NCBI GenBank assembly: GCA_963676605.2
Contig: CAXXSP010000030.1
Span: 1 to 64,000 of the forward strand
Direction of reading: 5' to 3'
Length of the DNA: 64,000 nt
From: SABI01 sp963676605
Lineage (GTDB): Bacteria; Spirochaetota; Spirochaetia; Sphaerochaetales; Sphaerochaetaceae
Positions 35,369 to 43,557 of the stretch are shown in pieces; position 1 is the first letter of the stretch, and the number at the start of each line of letters is the position of its first letter. The notes below the pieces were generated by a model. The model saw only the letters and a program-made list of their open reading frames with translations, was not told the DNA's origin and did no database searches. Both the position numbers and the translations under genes were made by a program.

Positions 35369-36237
35369 ACCCTGCTGCTTTTAAATGCCTGATATACGGA
35401 ATTGATCGAGATAGCTGCGAATACGACAGCCCCGCCGAGCAGAACATCATGTGACGGGGCCTCTTTCAGGAATGCCCAGACATACAGGATCCCCAGTACC
35501 GTCTCACTTGAGTTCATCAGAGCAGCTTCCGGTGCGTGGATATATTTCACGCCGGTAGATATCATCATCTGAGCGAAGGGGAGTACCAGAGCTCCGAGTA
35601 TGATAAGGGGAAGAAGGGAGCTGAAAGGGATTGAAACCTTCCCGGCTGTCGCGACAGCTGCAATGAGAGAACCTGTCATTCCACCAATGATCACAATCGG
35701 CATCCGGGGAACCTTCTCATGCTGCCTCAGGTACGCGAGATTGCTGCCCAGAAAGAGGGGGGTGAACAGAGCAAAGACAAGACCGACCGGATCGAGGTCA
35801 CCGAAACCGTTCCTGTAAATGAACCAGATGCCTCCGATCGCGAAGAAGGCGGCAATGATAGTGCTCTTCTGTATGCCCTCTCCGTAGAAGGTACGGCTGA
35901 AAGCTGAAGCAAAAAGGGGTGCAAGCGAGATCAGGACCAGAGTGTTCGCCACACCTGCGATTTGAATCCCGAGGGTAAACCCTGCTCCGCTGAGCCCCCA
36001 CATGATACCGCTCAGCACCATCGGTCTACCTCCCTCACGGAGTATCAGGAGGCTGTTCTTTCTACGCAAGGCGAAGAAGAGTATGCTCATCGAAATCATC
36101 GTGAACAGAGCACGGTAGAATACTGCAATGAACCCGCTCGTTCCCGAGAGTCTGATCAGCAGTGCGTCGAAGCTCAGCACTGCTACGCCTGTGAAGGCAA
36201 TGAGGAGACCTTTGATATACTGTGTTCTCTGGGACAT
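35365..36237 (-). CDS. EamA/DMT-family transporter
   Basis: A 290-residue inner-membrane protein with ten predicted helices arranged as two EamA repeats of five helices ('GLLIAFTGVAVLSFDALLIR' opens the first, 'PVGLVFALFTPLFLGSNLAY' the second). Family members export amino acids, nucleosides or sugars; the substrate here is unknown. It overlaps the convergent nitrilase gene by 4 nt. A second EamA gene at 39034-39942 belongs to the same minus-strand region but is not closely similar. Confidence 0.88.
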   Translation of the reverse strand: MSQRTQYIKGLLIAFTGVAVLSFDALLIRLSGTSGFIAVFYRALFTMISMSILFFALRRKNSLLILREGGRPMVLSGIMWGLSGAGFTLGIQIAGVANTLVLISLAPLFASAFSRTFYGEGIQKSTIIAAFFAIGGIWFIYRNGFGDLDPVGLVFALFTPLFLGSNLAYLRQHEKVPRMPIVIIGGMTGSLIAAVATAGKVSIPFSSLLPLIILGALVLPFAQMMISTGVKYIHAPEAALMNSSETVLGILYVWAFLKEAPSHDVLLGGAVVFAAISINSVYQAFKSSRV

Positions 36238-36270
36238 GTGTCTACGGTACAGGATTTCTTCTCCCTCTGC

Positions 36271-36804
36271 CTAGAGGGAGAAGGTGTTCTTCGCAAGGAG
36301 TGTGTGGTTCGCTCCCTGCCGGCTCAGTGTCGAGCTGAACAGGGAGAGACTGAGAGCGGGAGCAGGGGAGGGAAGTGTCATACTCGATGTACATCTCTCT
36401 CTATCGAATCCTCTCACTCCGCGGGCCACTGTGATATGAAATCTGGCCGGGCGCGTGTCATGATGGATTCCGAGGTTTTTAAGCCCCTTCCTCACCATAT
36501 CGCAGAGAGCTCTCAGTTCCTGTGATCCTTCCACGGAGAGGTAGATAAGCTTATCGCTTCTCGCATGCATCGAACGAAGGGAAATGCAGGTGAGGAGAGG
36601 TGGAGAGAAGCGCAGGGCTTCGAGCCATCTGATACATTCCTCTTCCTTCTCGCCGGGAAAGTCTTCCATAAACGCCAGCGTGAGATGAAGCTGATCCGTT
36701 TTCGTGATACGGCTTGTTCGCGAGGTTGTACGTATACTGTTCTGCACCTCCTGAATCTGCCATTTCAGATCATCAGGAAGGGTGAGTGCGATGAAGGAGC
36801 GCAT
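36271..36804 (-). CDS. thpR: RNA 2',3'-cyclic phosphodiesterase (LigT/ThpR family)
   Basis: A 177-residue 2H phosphoesterase. Both histidine motifs are visible: 'QLHLTLAFM' (about residues 38-46) and 'RFHITVARGV' (about 120-129). The N-terminus 'MRSFIALTLPDDLKWQIQEV' is typical. Members hydrolyse 2',3'-cyclic phosphates at RNA ends and can ligate tRNA halves in vitro; the biological role is unclear. It is adjacent to the EamA gene (33 nt) and to the DsrE-like gene, with no gap before the latter's stop. Confidence 0.92.
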   Translation of the reverse strand: MRSFIALTLPDDLKWQIQEVQNSIRTTSRTSRITKTDQLHLTLAFMEDFPGEKEEECIRWLEALRFSPPLLTCISLRSMHARSDKLIYLSVEGSQELRALCDMVRKGLKNLGIHHDTRPARFHITVARGVRGFDRERCTSSMTLPSPAPALSLSLFSSTLSRQGANHTLLAKNTFSL

Positions 36805-37143
36805 CTACAGGGTGATGATCTTCGCTCCCTGAGCTATGTACTGCGAGAAGGAGGGGTGTCCGCTCATATCACCAATGACGGGGATGGCACTGTTCTCATT
36901 GTATTCGAGAACTCCGAGCTTCGCACTGCAGGCCTTGCAGACTCCGTCAAACAAACCGGCGTCAACGACTTTCTGAAAGAGAGGATTATTCCCTTCTTCC
37001 ATTGCCTTGATCAGTTTGACAGCTTCGCCTTCGAGAACGATCTTCACTCCATATCCCTTCTCATGCAGATCAAGTGCATTGAGAAGAACATGGATGAAGC
37101 AGACTGGATTGCCGTTGAAGGCAAAAATCACATACGAATCCAT
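36805..37143 (-). CDS. DsrE-like small protein
   Basis: 112 residues starting 'MDSYVIFAFNGNPVCFIHVL'. 'VKIVLEGEAVKLI' and 'VCKACSAKLGVL', followed by a short helical end, resemble the DsrE/F sulfur-carrier fold. A pair of cysteines (VCKAC) could carry sulfur, but catalysis is not shown. The ATG at 37143 (RBS AGAGGAAT) is preferred to the longest ORF start at 37233, whose extra 30 residues are hydrophilic and overlap the neighbouring gene. Confidence 0.75.
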   Translation of the reverse strand: MDSYVIFAFNGNPVCFIHVLLNALDLHEKGYGVKIVLEGEAVKLIKAMEEGNNPLFQKVVDAGLFDGVCKACSAKLGVLEYNENSAIPVIGDMSGHPSFSQYIAQGAKIITL

Positions 37144-37210
37144 AGAGTATTCCTCTTCCTTCGAGTTTATATTCTCTTCCCGGGACTTTACCGACGATTC
37201 TTTCGGAGAA

Positions 37211-37672
37211 TCATCCGTGAAGGGGGAATTCAATCTTTGTCAGGAGTTCAGGCGGGTCAACTTCAACTCTGCTGTTGAGGTAGAACTCGTAGCTGATTTC
37301 CTTGGGTGTAAGATGATGACGTTTCATCCACTCGACGGTGTGGCTGTAGGCGTCTCCCATCGCTTTGTACTCGCCCTTGTAGAGGCAGCTTACCCTCTTG
37401 CCGGCAGGGACCTCTCCACTGACGATCTCACCATATCCAGGGAATGAAGTGCTTGTCAGGCATCCCACCTGAATGGTCAGGTTCGTCATATCTGAGTTCA
37501 GATAGGCAACGTAGGCGGGTTCCTCTTTTGCCACTCCGATACTCTCAAGGTACTGGTAGATCTCAATAAGTGAAGATCCCACCTCATCCACAATATGATC
37601 GGCATCGATGGTTCTCTCAATGTAGAGAGCAGGAATCGCGTCACGATCGGTCACTTCGATGATATATTCCAT
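37211..37672 (-). CDS. GyrI-like / AraC effector-binding domain protein
   Basis: A 153-residue stand-alone small-molecule-binding domain of the GyrI-like (SOUL/BmrR-CTD) fold: 'YIIEVTDRDAIPALYIERTI', 'EIVSGEVPAGKRVSCLYKGE', and 'YEFYLNSRVEVDPPELLTKI' at the end. It has no DNA-binding domain. Relatives bind hydrophobic cations or hydrolyse cyclopropanoids. RBS GGAGGAG lies before ATG 37672. It is probably cotranscribed with the DsrE-like, thpR and EamA genes downstream. Confidence 0.82.
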   Translation of the reverse strand: MEYIIEVTDRDAIPALYIERTIDADHIVDEVGSSLIEIYQYLESIGVAKEEPAYVAYLNSDMTNLTIQVGCLTSTSFPGYGEIVSGEVPAGKRVSCLYKGEYKAMGDAYSHTVEWMKRHHLTPKEISYEFYLNSRVEVDPPELLTKIEFPLHG

Positions 37673-37691
37673 AGCATCTCCTCCTCCTTCA

Positions 37692-37719
37692 ATTCTACCA
37701 CGCGAGGAGGGGGAGTCAA
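37692..37719 (-). promoter_or_regulatory. Promoter of GyrI-like gene cluster
   Basis: On the minus strand: -35 TTGACT (37719-37714), 16-nt spacer, -10 TAGAAT (37697-37692), 20 nt before the start codon. Confidence 0.6.
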
Positions 37720-37761
37720 TAAGAGGTATGGCTTTTATCGTATCTATTAACCGGCGGCCTT

Positions 37762-38952
37762 TTACTCTTCACTCTCGAGGGAAAGATAGGTCTGAATGAT
37801 CTGAGCGCAGTCGTTGCTGCCGACTCCAACTACATCCATCTCTCTCAGAGCATTCTCTCTGCTTGCGGATGCATGAGCTGTATTCGCCATGATATTGCTG
37901 CCGAATTCACGTCGGACCGTTCCTCCGGGAGCTTTTGTCGGGTCCGTGGGCCCGAGGACATCACGGATCTTCTGCACGGCACCTTCTCCCTCGTAGATCA
38001 TGATCATGCATTTTACATTACCGGGCTGATCAAGTTCTTCTACGGCACAGGCACTCGGCTTCTTTCCCGCCATGAACTCTATGATCTGTTCGAATTCTTC
38101 ATGGGCATAGGCATAGCCGAAACTTTCGATGAGGGCATCCTCGGCCTTGCGGCTCAGCTGAATCCCGAACTCTTCCATCAGTGACTCCCGTGCCTTCTTC
38201 CCCATGGGGACAGCGAGACGTTCTTCAAGAGATTTTCTGACGGGAGCATAGAAGGACTTTGCCTCTGCGACACTCATTCTGTGAACCTTCATTCCCACGA
38301 TTCTCATCCCGGTTCTGCTGAAGATATCAATAATCGCCCCGGGTCTGCTTGAGGCAAAGTTCCAGTTGTCAGGTTTCAGGATGACGAGCGTCTTCTCGAT
38401 ATTCTCAGGGTTTTTGTATGATATATTCTCGACAAGATTCGGTTTGTCCTTCAGCCATTTCGAGAGGAGTTTCAGAGTCATCATAGCCTTGGTCTTGCTT
38501 CTCGGAGTGAGGATGGCCGGTTCGAAGTAGGTGACCTCCCCACTCTCGGGATCTACGATGAGGTCAGCGTACGTGTCACGGATCGTCTCTCCGGTAAGCG
38601 ATTCCACTCCACGGTTTTCAGCATAGAGAGCTCCGCAGATATCACTCAGTTTCCTGATGGCATTCGGTCCCTTGAACAGGAGAAGAAGCGTTCTGTGCGG
38701 TCTATCTGTCCCCGGTGCGATATTATGATGGACATACTCGCTGAGGAGTTTGCTTGCTGATGAATTTGAAGCATCGTTCTTTTCTGAAAGGATTTCCGCA
38801 TACGCATCGGCGAATTCCTTGTCAGCAGCGATGAGCTGCGCTCCTACGAGTTCAAGGTCGACCCGGGTGAGGAGTCTGCTGAGAACACCTCCGATTCTCC
38901 CCTTTGCGACGGTGTAGGGACTGACAATGACATAACTGAGCTCATAATCCAT
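37762..38952 (-). CDS. Tandem nucleoside-diphosphate kinase-like protein, copy 2
   Basis: 396 residues, co-linear over its whole length with the protein at 29868-31055 ('LSYVIVSPYTVAKGRIGGVL' versus 'LSYVLVTPYTIAKSRTGGVL', and 'LVILKPDNWNFASSRPG' versus 'LVIIKPDNWRYASSKPG'). The N-terminal NDK half again lacks the active-site His. In the C-terminal half the signature reads 'NTAHASAS' instead of HASDS: the histidine is kept but the following Asp is Ala. Activity may therefore differ from copy 1. RBS AGGAGAG and a good promoter precede it. Confidence 0.83.
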   Translation of the reverse strand: MDYELSYVIVSPYTVAKGRIGGVLSRLLTRVDLELVGAQLIAADKEFADAYAEILSEKNDASNSSASKLLSEYVHHNIAPGTDRPHRTLLLLFKGPNAIRKLSDICGALYAENRGVESLTGETIRDTYADLIVDPESGEVTYFEPAILTPRSKTKAMMTLKLLSKWLKDKPNLVENISYKNPENIEKTLVILKPDNWNFASSRPGAIIDIFSRTGMRIVGMKVHRMSVAEAKSFYAPVRKSLEERLAVPMGKKARESLMEEFGIQLSRKAEDALIESFGYAYAHEEFEQIIEFMAGKKPSACAVEELDQPGNVKCMIMIYEGEGAVQKIRDVLGPTDPTKAPGGTVRREFGSNIMANTAHASASRENALREMDVVGVGSNDCAQIIQTYLSLESEE

Positions 38953-38984
38953 GAAGGTACTCTCCTGAAAGCGTGTATATCAGT

Positions 38985-39013
38985 ATTGTAATTGAACAGT
39001 GTCAGTTTGTCCA
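38985..39013 (-). promoter_or_regulatory. Sigma-70 promoter for second double-NDK gene
   Basis: Minus strand: -35 TGGACA (39013-39008), 17-nt spacer, -10 TACAAT (38990-38985), 32 nt before the start codon. Confidence 0.72.
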
Positions 39014-39033
39014 CGAGGTGTTGATTAAGTCGT

Positions 39034-39942
39034 TTAGAAAAGAAAGAGAAGAACCGTTCCCGCAACCGCTACAACGGTGCCTCCGACGGCGCCGGGTGCC
39101 AGTTGCTGTCTGAAGACCCATTTTTCAACCGGGATAAGGATGACCGGAGCCATCTGAGAGAGTGTAATGACGACTCCTACCGGGGCGAGCGTGAGTGCCT
39201 TCAGGTTCGCTATCATACCGATGACGGGGCCGACGAGAGCTGCCGCGATAATGAGGAGGATGAGTGATCTCTCTTTTGGCTCCCTGATATGTTTCATATC
39301 ACTCGTGAATTTTCCGGTGATCATTCGGTAGAGAACTATCGTGACGAAGCCGGCGGTCAGTCTGATAAGGTTCGACCCTACCGGGTCCAGCCCTACGCTC
39401 ATGCCGCTCTTGGCCAGAACGACAGAAGCTGCCTGGGTGAGTGCTCCGAGGAAGGCCATGAGGAGTCCTTTTGTATGATGGCGGGTTCCCTGCTTCTCTT
39501 TCGTTTTTCCCTCTGCGAGAACCACCCAGATGACACCGCTTATCGTTATCCCCATTCCGAGGAGCTGAAGGAACGTCAGGGTTTCCCCTTCCGCCACCCA
39601 CGCGAACAGCGCAGAGAAGAGAGGGTTGAGCGTCATGATCACCATCGTGAACCGTGCTCCAAGAGATACAAATGCACTGAAGATGAACATGTCGGCGGCA
39701 AAGAATCCCAATGCACCCGAGACAGTCAGGAACGTCAGTTCCCTGATCTGCAGATCCTGAGGGAACGGAGTTCCGTTGAACAGGAGGTGGGCAAGGATCA
39801 TGAGAGGGAGGGCGAACCAGAGTCTTACATGGGCAGTTGTCGCTGATGACAGTTTTTTCCCGACGTGGGAGTAGGTGAGTGAGTTCTGTGTCCAGCACAA
39901 GGCTGTGGTGAGGGCGAGCAGCTGCCCTGTTATCATATCCAT
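39034..39942 (-). CDS. EamA/DMT-family transporter
   Basis: A 302-residue, ten-helix inner-membrane protein with two EamA halves ('LLALTTALCWTQNSLTYSHV' first, 'LLMAFLGALTQAASVVLAKS' second) joined by a charged loop 'AEGKTKEKQGTRHHTKG'. It ends in hydrophobic residues right at the C-terminus ('VAGTVLLFLF'). The presumed role is metabolite export; the substrate is not inferable. The gene stands alone between the NDK promoter and the FAH-family gene. Confidence 0.88.
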   Translation of the reverse strand: MDMITGQLLALTTALCWTQNSLTYSHVGKKLSSATTAHVRLWFALPLMILAHLLFNGTPFPQDLQIRELTFLTVSGALGFFAADMFIFSAFVSLGARFTMVIMTLNPLFSALFAWVAEGETLTFLQLLGMGITISGVIWVVLAEGKTKEKQGTRHHTKGLLMAFLGALTQAASVVLAKSGMSVGLDPVGSNLIRLTAGFVTIVLYRMITGKFTSDMKHIREPKERSLILLIIAAALVGPVIGMIANLKALTLAPVGVVITLSQMAPVILIPVEKWVFRQQLAPGAVGGTVVAVAGTVLLFLF

Positions 39943-40010
39943 TGATGTGTATTGTGTCGGAAAAGGTGTGCTTGGTAAACTCTTACAGCCTTTCTGTTCA
40001 GATTATTTTC

Positions 40011-40763
40011 CTATTCAATCGTGTTTTTCAGCGTGCCTATCCCTTCGATGATGACTTCCACACTGTCCTGAGGCTCGATCGGTCCTACTCCTGAAGGAGT
40101 TCCGGTGAGTATAAGATCACCGGGGAGGAGGGTCATGACGCTGGAGAGGTACGATACAAGATAGGAGGGAGAAAAGATGAGATTCGAGGTATTCGAGTTC
40201 TGCCTGACCTCTCCGTTGACTCTGGATGTTATATCGAGGGTGTCGGGATCTACTTCATCCGTGATAACCGGTCCGAATGGACAGAAGGTATCGAACCCTT
40301 TTGAAATGGTCCACTGTCCCTTCGGGTCCTGCAGATCCCGCGCTGTCACGTCATTCGCACAGGTGAAACCCAGGATGTACTCATCCGCATCCTCTTGGGA
40401 TACCTTTGAGGCTGTACGCCCGATCACGATGGCAAGTTCCGCTTCATAGTCTACACGGCTGGAGATCGCGGGGTATTGTATGACGCCATCCGGCTCAAGC
40501 ACCGAGGTTGGAGGCTTCGAGAAGATGACCGGCGAGGATGGGATCTCAAGTTTCATCTCCTCGGCGTGGTCCCGGTAATTCAGGCCGACGCACAGGATCT
40601 TGGAGGGAACGACGGGGGCAAAAAGCGTGACCTCCTCAACCCGGCTGAACTCTCCTGTCTCTTCGAAATCTTCGAACGGAGAAGCTGTGATATGATGGAT
40701 TATATCGTTGTTCATAATCCCGTAGGATACCTTTTTCTCTTTCTCGAATCGGACGTATTTCAT
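40011..40763 (-). CDS. Fumarylacetoacetate hydrolase-family enzyme
   Basis: 250 residues of the FAH/HpcE fold: 'ILCVGLNYRDHAEEM', 'PVIFSKPPTSVLEP', 'VDYEAELAIVIGR' (metal-binding Glu residues), 'GFTCANDVTARDLQ' and 'LLPGDLILTGTPSGVG'. Relatives are acylpyruvases, oxaloacetate decarboxylases or 2-keto-3-deoxy-sugar-acid dehydratases/hydrolases, so the substrate is open. The ATG at 40763 (after AGAGGTTCAACC) begins the family N-terminus 'MKYVRFEKEKK'. The longer ORF start at 40850 overlaps the divergent membrane-protein gene and is not favoured. Confidence 0.9.
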   Translation of the reverse strand: MKYVRFEKEKKVSYGIMNNDIIHHITASPFEDFEETGEFSRVEEVTLFAPVVPSKILCVGLNYRDHAEEMKLEIPSSPVIFSKPPTSVLEPDGVIQYPAISSRVDYEAELAIVIGRTASKVSQEDADEYILGFTCANDVTARDLQDPKGQWTISKGFDTFCPFGPVITDEVDPDTLDITSRVNGEVRQNSNTSNLIFSPSYLVSYLSSVMTLLPGDLILTGTPSGVGPIEPQDSVEVIIEGIGTLKNTIE

Positions 40764-40809
40764 GGTTGAACCTCTTATGTGTGTGGTAGTATAGCACTGG
40801 AGGCAGGGA

Positions 40810-41262
40810 ATGGAACATAGGAAAAGGCGAATAATAACGGGTCTTCTCACTGCTGCTGGAATACTCTACCTGATCATGCTGTTCACCATCCCCCTTGAGA
40901 AGAACTCCCTCGTGGACCTCCTGTTTCCCTCTACCGGTGAAACCTATGCGCAGACCATGCAGCTCTACCGGCAGAATCCACCGGCCCTCGTTTGTATCCT
41001 TTTTCTCATAGATACACTCTTCGTGTGCACGTTCTATGTGGGAATGGCTCTCCTGGTTACGAAGCGTATGCTGAAGGTCTTCTTTCTTATCTCAGGTGCA
41101 GCAGATATGGTGGAGAATCTTATCTCCCTGTCAACCTTCTACTCCTCAGATATCCTCTCCTTCGCCCCGGTGATCACAAACCTGAAATTCATAGCTCTCG
41201 GTCTTGCCGCCGCAGGTTCTCTCGGAGCTCTGGTCTTCTCAAGCTTGAGCAAACACCGATAA
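40810..41262 (+). CDS. Hypothetical four-helix membrane protein
   Basis: 150 residues with about four hydrophobic helices ('ITGLLTAAGILYLIMLF', 'ALVCILFLIDTLFVCTFYVG', 'MLKVFFLISGAADMVENL', 'FIALGLAAAGSLGALVF'). I recognise no family. RBS GGCAGGGA lies before ATG 40810. It is divergent from the FAH gene and sits 17 nt upstream of the HAD phosphatase gene, so the two are probably cotranscribed. Confidence 0.7.
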   Translation: MEHRKRRIITGLLTAAGILYLIMLFTIPLEKNSLVDLLFPSTGETYAQTMQLYRQNPPALVCILFLIDTLFVCTFYVGMALLVTKRMLKVFFLISGAADMVENLISLSTFYSSDILSFAPVITNLKFIALGLAAAGSLGALVFSSLSKHR

Positions 41263-41279
41263 TCCTCTACGATGCTGCT

Positions 41280-41891
41280 ATGCACACAATCATCGTATTC
41301 GATCTTGACGGAACTCTTCTTGATACATCGCCCGGTATTTTCGCGACGGCGAATCATACCATGAAAACTCTCGGATTCTCCGAGCTTCCCGACAGTCAGC
41401 TCAGGAAATTCGTCGGTCCGCCGCTTGCGGCCTGTTTCCGTATTGCCTGCGGTCTCGAGGAGAAACTCATCGCTGATGCCTGCAGGATCTACCGGGAAGA
41501 GTATGGGAAGGGGGCTATGTACCTGGCCGAACCCTACGACGGTGTTGTACAGATGCTTGAGGGGCTGAAAGAGAAGGGGTGTACCCTCCTCGTGGCAACG
41601 CTGAAGCACGAGGATGTTGCACGGAAGATCCTTGAGAAGAAGGGGCTCCTCGGGTATTTCAGGAGTGTGAAAGGGTCTGACTCGGACGGGCTTCTGACGA
41701 AGAAAGATATCATTATCAACGCGCTTGAAGCGATCGGCGAGCAGGCGACCCCAGGTGTTCTCATGGTGGGAGACACCCCTCATGACATGGATGGAGCGAG
41801 GGAGGCGGGTGTAGACTTCCTCGCTGTCGACTGGGGTTTCGGATTCCACCGGGGGAGAAGCTTCCCGCCACACAAGGGGTTCGTGGGATGA
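41280..41891 (+). CDS. HAD-superfamily phosphatase (phosphoglycolate phosphatase-like)
   Basis: 203 residues with HAD motif I 'FDLDGTLLDT' (Asp nucleophile near residue 8), a helical cap, motif III Lys in 'LTKKDIIINAL' and motif IV 'MVGDTPHDMDGA'. The subfamily (Gph/PpaX-like) dephosphorylates small sugar phosphates or pyrophosphate. The start at 41280 begins the conserved 'MHTIIVFDLDG'; there is no strong RBS, so translation may be coupled to the preceding membrane protein gene. It ends convergent with the SDR operon. Confidence 0.88.
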   Translation: MHTIIVFDLDGTLLDTSPGIFATANHTMKTLGFSELPDSQLRKFVGPPLAACFRIACGLEEKLIADACRIYREEYGKGAMYLAEPYDGVVQMLEGLKEKGCTLLVATLKHEDVARKILEKKGLLGYFRSVKGSDSDGLLTKKDIIINALEAIGEQATPGVLMVGDTPHDMDGAREAGVDFLAVDWGFGFHRGRSFPPHKGFVG

Positions 41892-41967
41892 TTGACGAAC
41901 CCGCCCAGATTTTCTCTTTCCTATAAAGAAAAAGGGCGAGAGAAGAATCCCTCACCCTTCGTAGAAC

Positions 41968-42756
41968 TTACCAGCAGCAGTAGCCGCCGTCCACGGTGAT
42001 ATCTGTTCCCGTTGCAAAGTCTGATGCCTCGCTCGCGAGGTAAATCAATGCTCCCTGCAGATCCTCGGTGAGAGCCATACGTCCCATCGGGGTCATGGAG
42101 AGCCAGAGAGGCTCCATCGCCTTCCCTTCGGGTGTTTCGAGAAGTTTGTCGACAAGGTCGGTCTTCGTATAACCGGGAGAGATCGAGTTGACTCTGATTC
42201 CGAGGGGTGCCCATTCGGCTGCCAGAGAACGGGTAAGGTGAAGTACGCCGGCCTTTGATGCGTTATATGCCACCTGCTTCTGCGGGGTGTTCGAGATATG
42301 ACCGCTCATGCTCGCCGTGTTGATGATCTTGCCGTATCCCTGTTCCTTCATTACACGTGCTTCAATACGTGAGCAGAGGAAGACGGCATCAAGATTGAGA
42401 GCAAGGGTCTTTCTCCACATCTTGAAATCCATCTCAAGGGCATCGCTCCAGATTCCCATTCCTGCGTTGTTCACACCGATGGTGAGTGAACCGAAGGTAT
42501 CGACTACCTGGGCTACCATTTTTTCCACATCTGCTTCGTCAGTTACGTCGCATCTGATAGCGATGGCTTTGACACCTTTCGCCTCAAGCTCCGTGGCCGT
42601 TCCTTCTGCCGCCTCCAGGTTGATGTCAACGACAGCAACCGAAGCTCCCGCCTCGCCGAGCGCGTGACAGTATGCCTTTCCAATACCGCTTCCGCCGCCT
42701 GTGACGAGAGCACTCTTCCCTTCGAGGGAAAACCTTTCAAGAATAGATTTTGCCAT
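41968..42756 (-). CDS. Short-chain dehydrogenase/reductase
   Basis: 262-residue classical SDR. Cofactor loop 'TGGGSGIGKAYCHALG', 'NNAGMGIW', catalytic Ser-Tyr-Lys in 'INTASMSGHISN' and 'YNASKAGVLHL', and C-terminal 'ITVDGGYCCW'. It probably oxidises a polyol or sugar hydroxyl with NAD(P). It is the last gene of the minus-strand polyol operon; RBS TAGGAGGAATATC precedes ATG 42756. Sorbitol-6-phosphate, arabitol and gluconate dehydrogenases all share this fold. Confidence 0.93.
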   Translation of the reverse strand: MAKSILERFSLEGKSALVTGGGSGIGKAYCHALGEAGASVAVVDINLEAAEGTATELEAKGVKAIAIRCDVTDEADVEKMVAQVVDTFGSLTIGVNNAGMGIWSDALEMDFKMWRKTLALNLDAVFLCSRIEARVMKEQGYGKIINTASMSGHISNTPQKQVAYNASKAGVLHLTRSLAAEWAPLGIRVNSISPGYTKTDLVDKLLETPEGKAMEPLWLSMTPMGRMALTEDLQGALIYLASEASDFATGTDITVDGGYCCW

Positions 42757-42766
42757 GATATTCCTC

Positions 42767-43550
42767 CTAAATTCCACCTGATATCTGAATGTTGATTCCA
42801 CTGCTGTACGATGAGTCCTCACTCATCAGATAGGCAACGGTACCCGGTATCTCGTTGATGTCGCCGTACCGTCTCATGGGAACTTCGTTCACCATCTGAC
42901 GGGCTACCTCATCCCTGTCACTCGAATAGTACTGGCTTCCGGCTTCGGCCTGCAGATCCACCTGTCTGTCCCACATGAATCCCGGACCCATGAATCCCGG
43001 AGAGATTGAGTTGACCCGAATATGATAGGGTGCAAGGTCCTTGGCAGCAGTCTTCGTCATTCCCACTATCGCCCACTTGGAGGCTCCGTAAGCCGCCATA
43101 TTCACCGGGCCGACGACTCCGGCCATGCTGGCCGTGTTGACGATGACGCCTCCTTCCATCTTAACCATAACCTCTGAGACAGCTCTCAGGACATGGAAGG
43201 CACCAATGAGATTGACGGTGATCACCGTATGGAAGTCTTCGACAGGGTAGGTATGGATCGGAGCGAACGCTCCCTGAATCCCCGCGTTGTTGAACAGCAT
43301 GTCTATACGGGAGAAATCCTGTCTTATCGTCTCTACTGTTGATTCCACTTGAGCATAATCAGATACATCACAGATATACCCTTTCACTTTGGTGAGCTTC
43401 TCGAGTTCACTCACTGAGCGTTCGAGACCTTTCAGGTCGATGAGAGCAATCGCCGCTCCCTCTTTTGCGAGCCGTTTTCGAGCATGCCAGTCCGATCTCG
43501 CCGCCGCCTCCGGTGACGATACATACCTTGTCCTTGAATCTTTTCTCCAT
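42767..43550 (-). CDS. Second short-chain dehydrogenase/reductase (one frameshift)
   Basis: A classical SDR: 'LFNNAGIQGAF', 'VNTASMAGVVG', 'YGASKWAIVGMTK', 'RVNSISPGFMGPGFM'. The ATG at 43550 (RBS GAGGAGAAT) starts 'MEKRFKDKVCIVTGGGGEIG'. The frame then breaks at T4 43475-43478 (AAAA on the coding strand), and dropping one base restores 'SKRLAKEGAAIALIDLKG'. The cofactor loop reads TGGGGEIG, where the usual third glycine position is shifted. The two SDRs of the operon are clearly related but not recent duplicates. Confidence 0.9.
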
Positions 43551-43557
43551 ATTCTCC

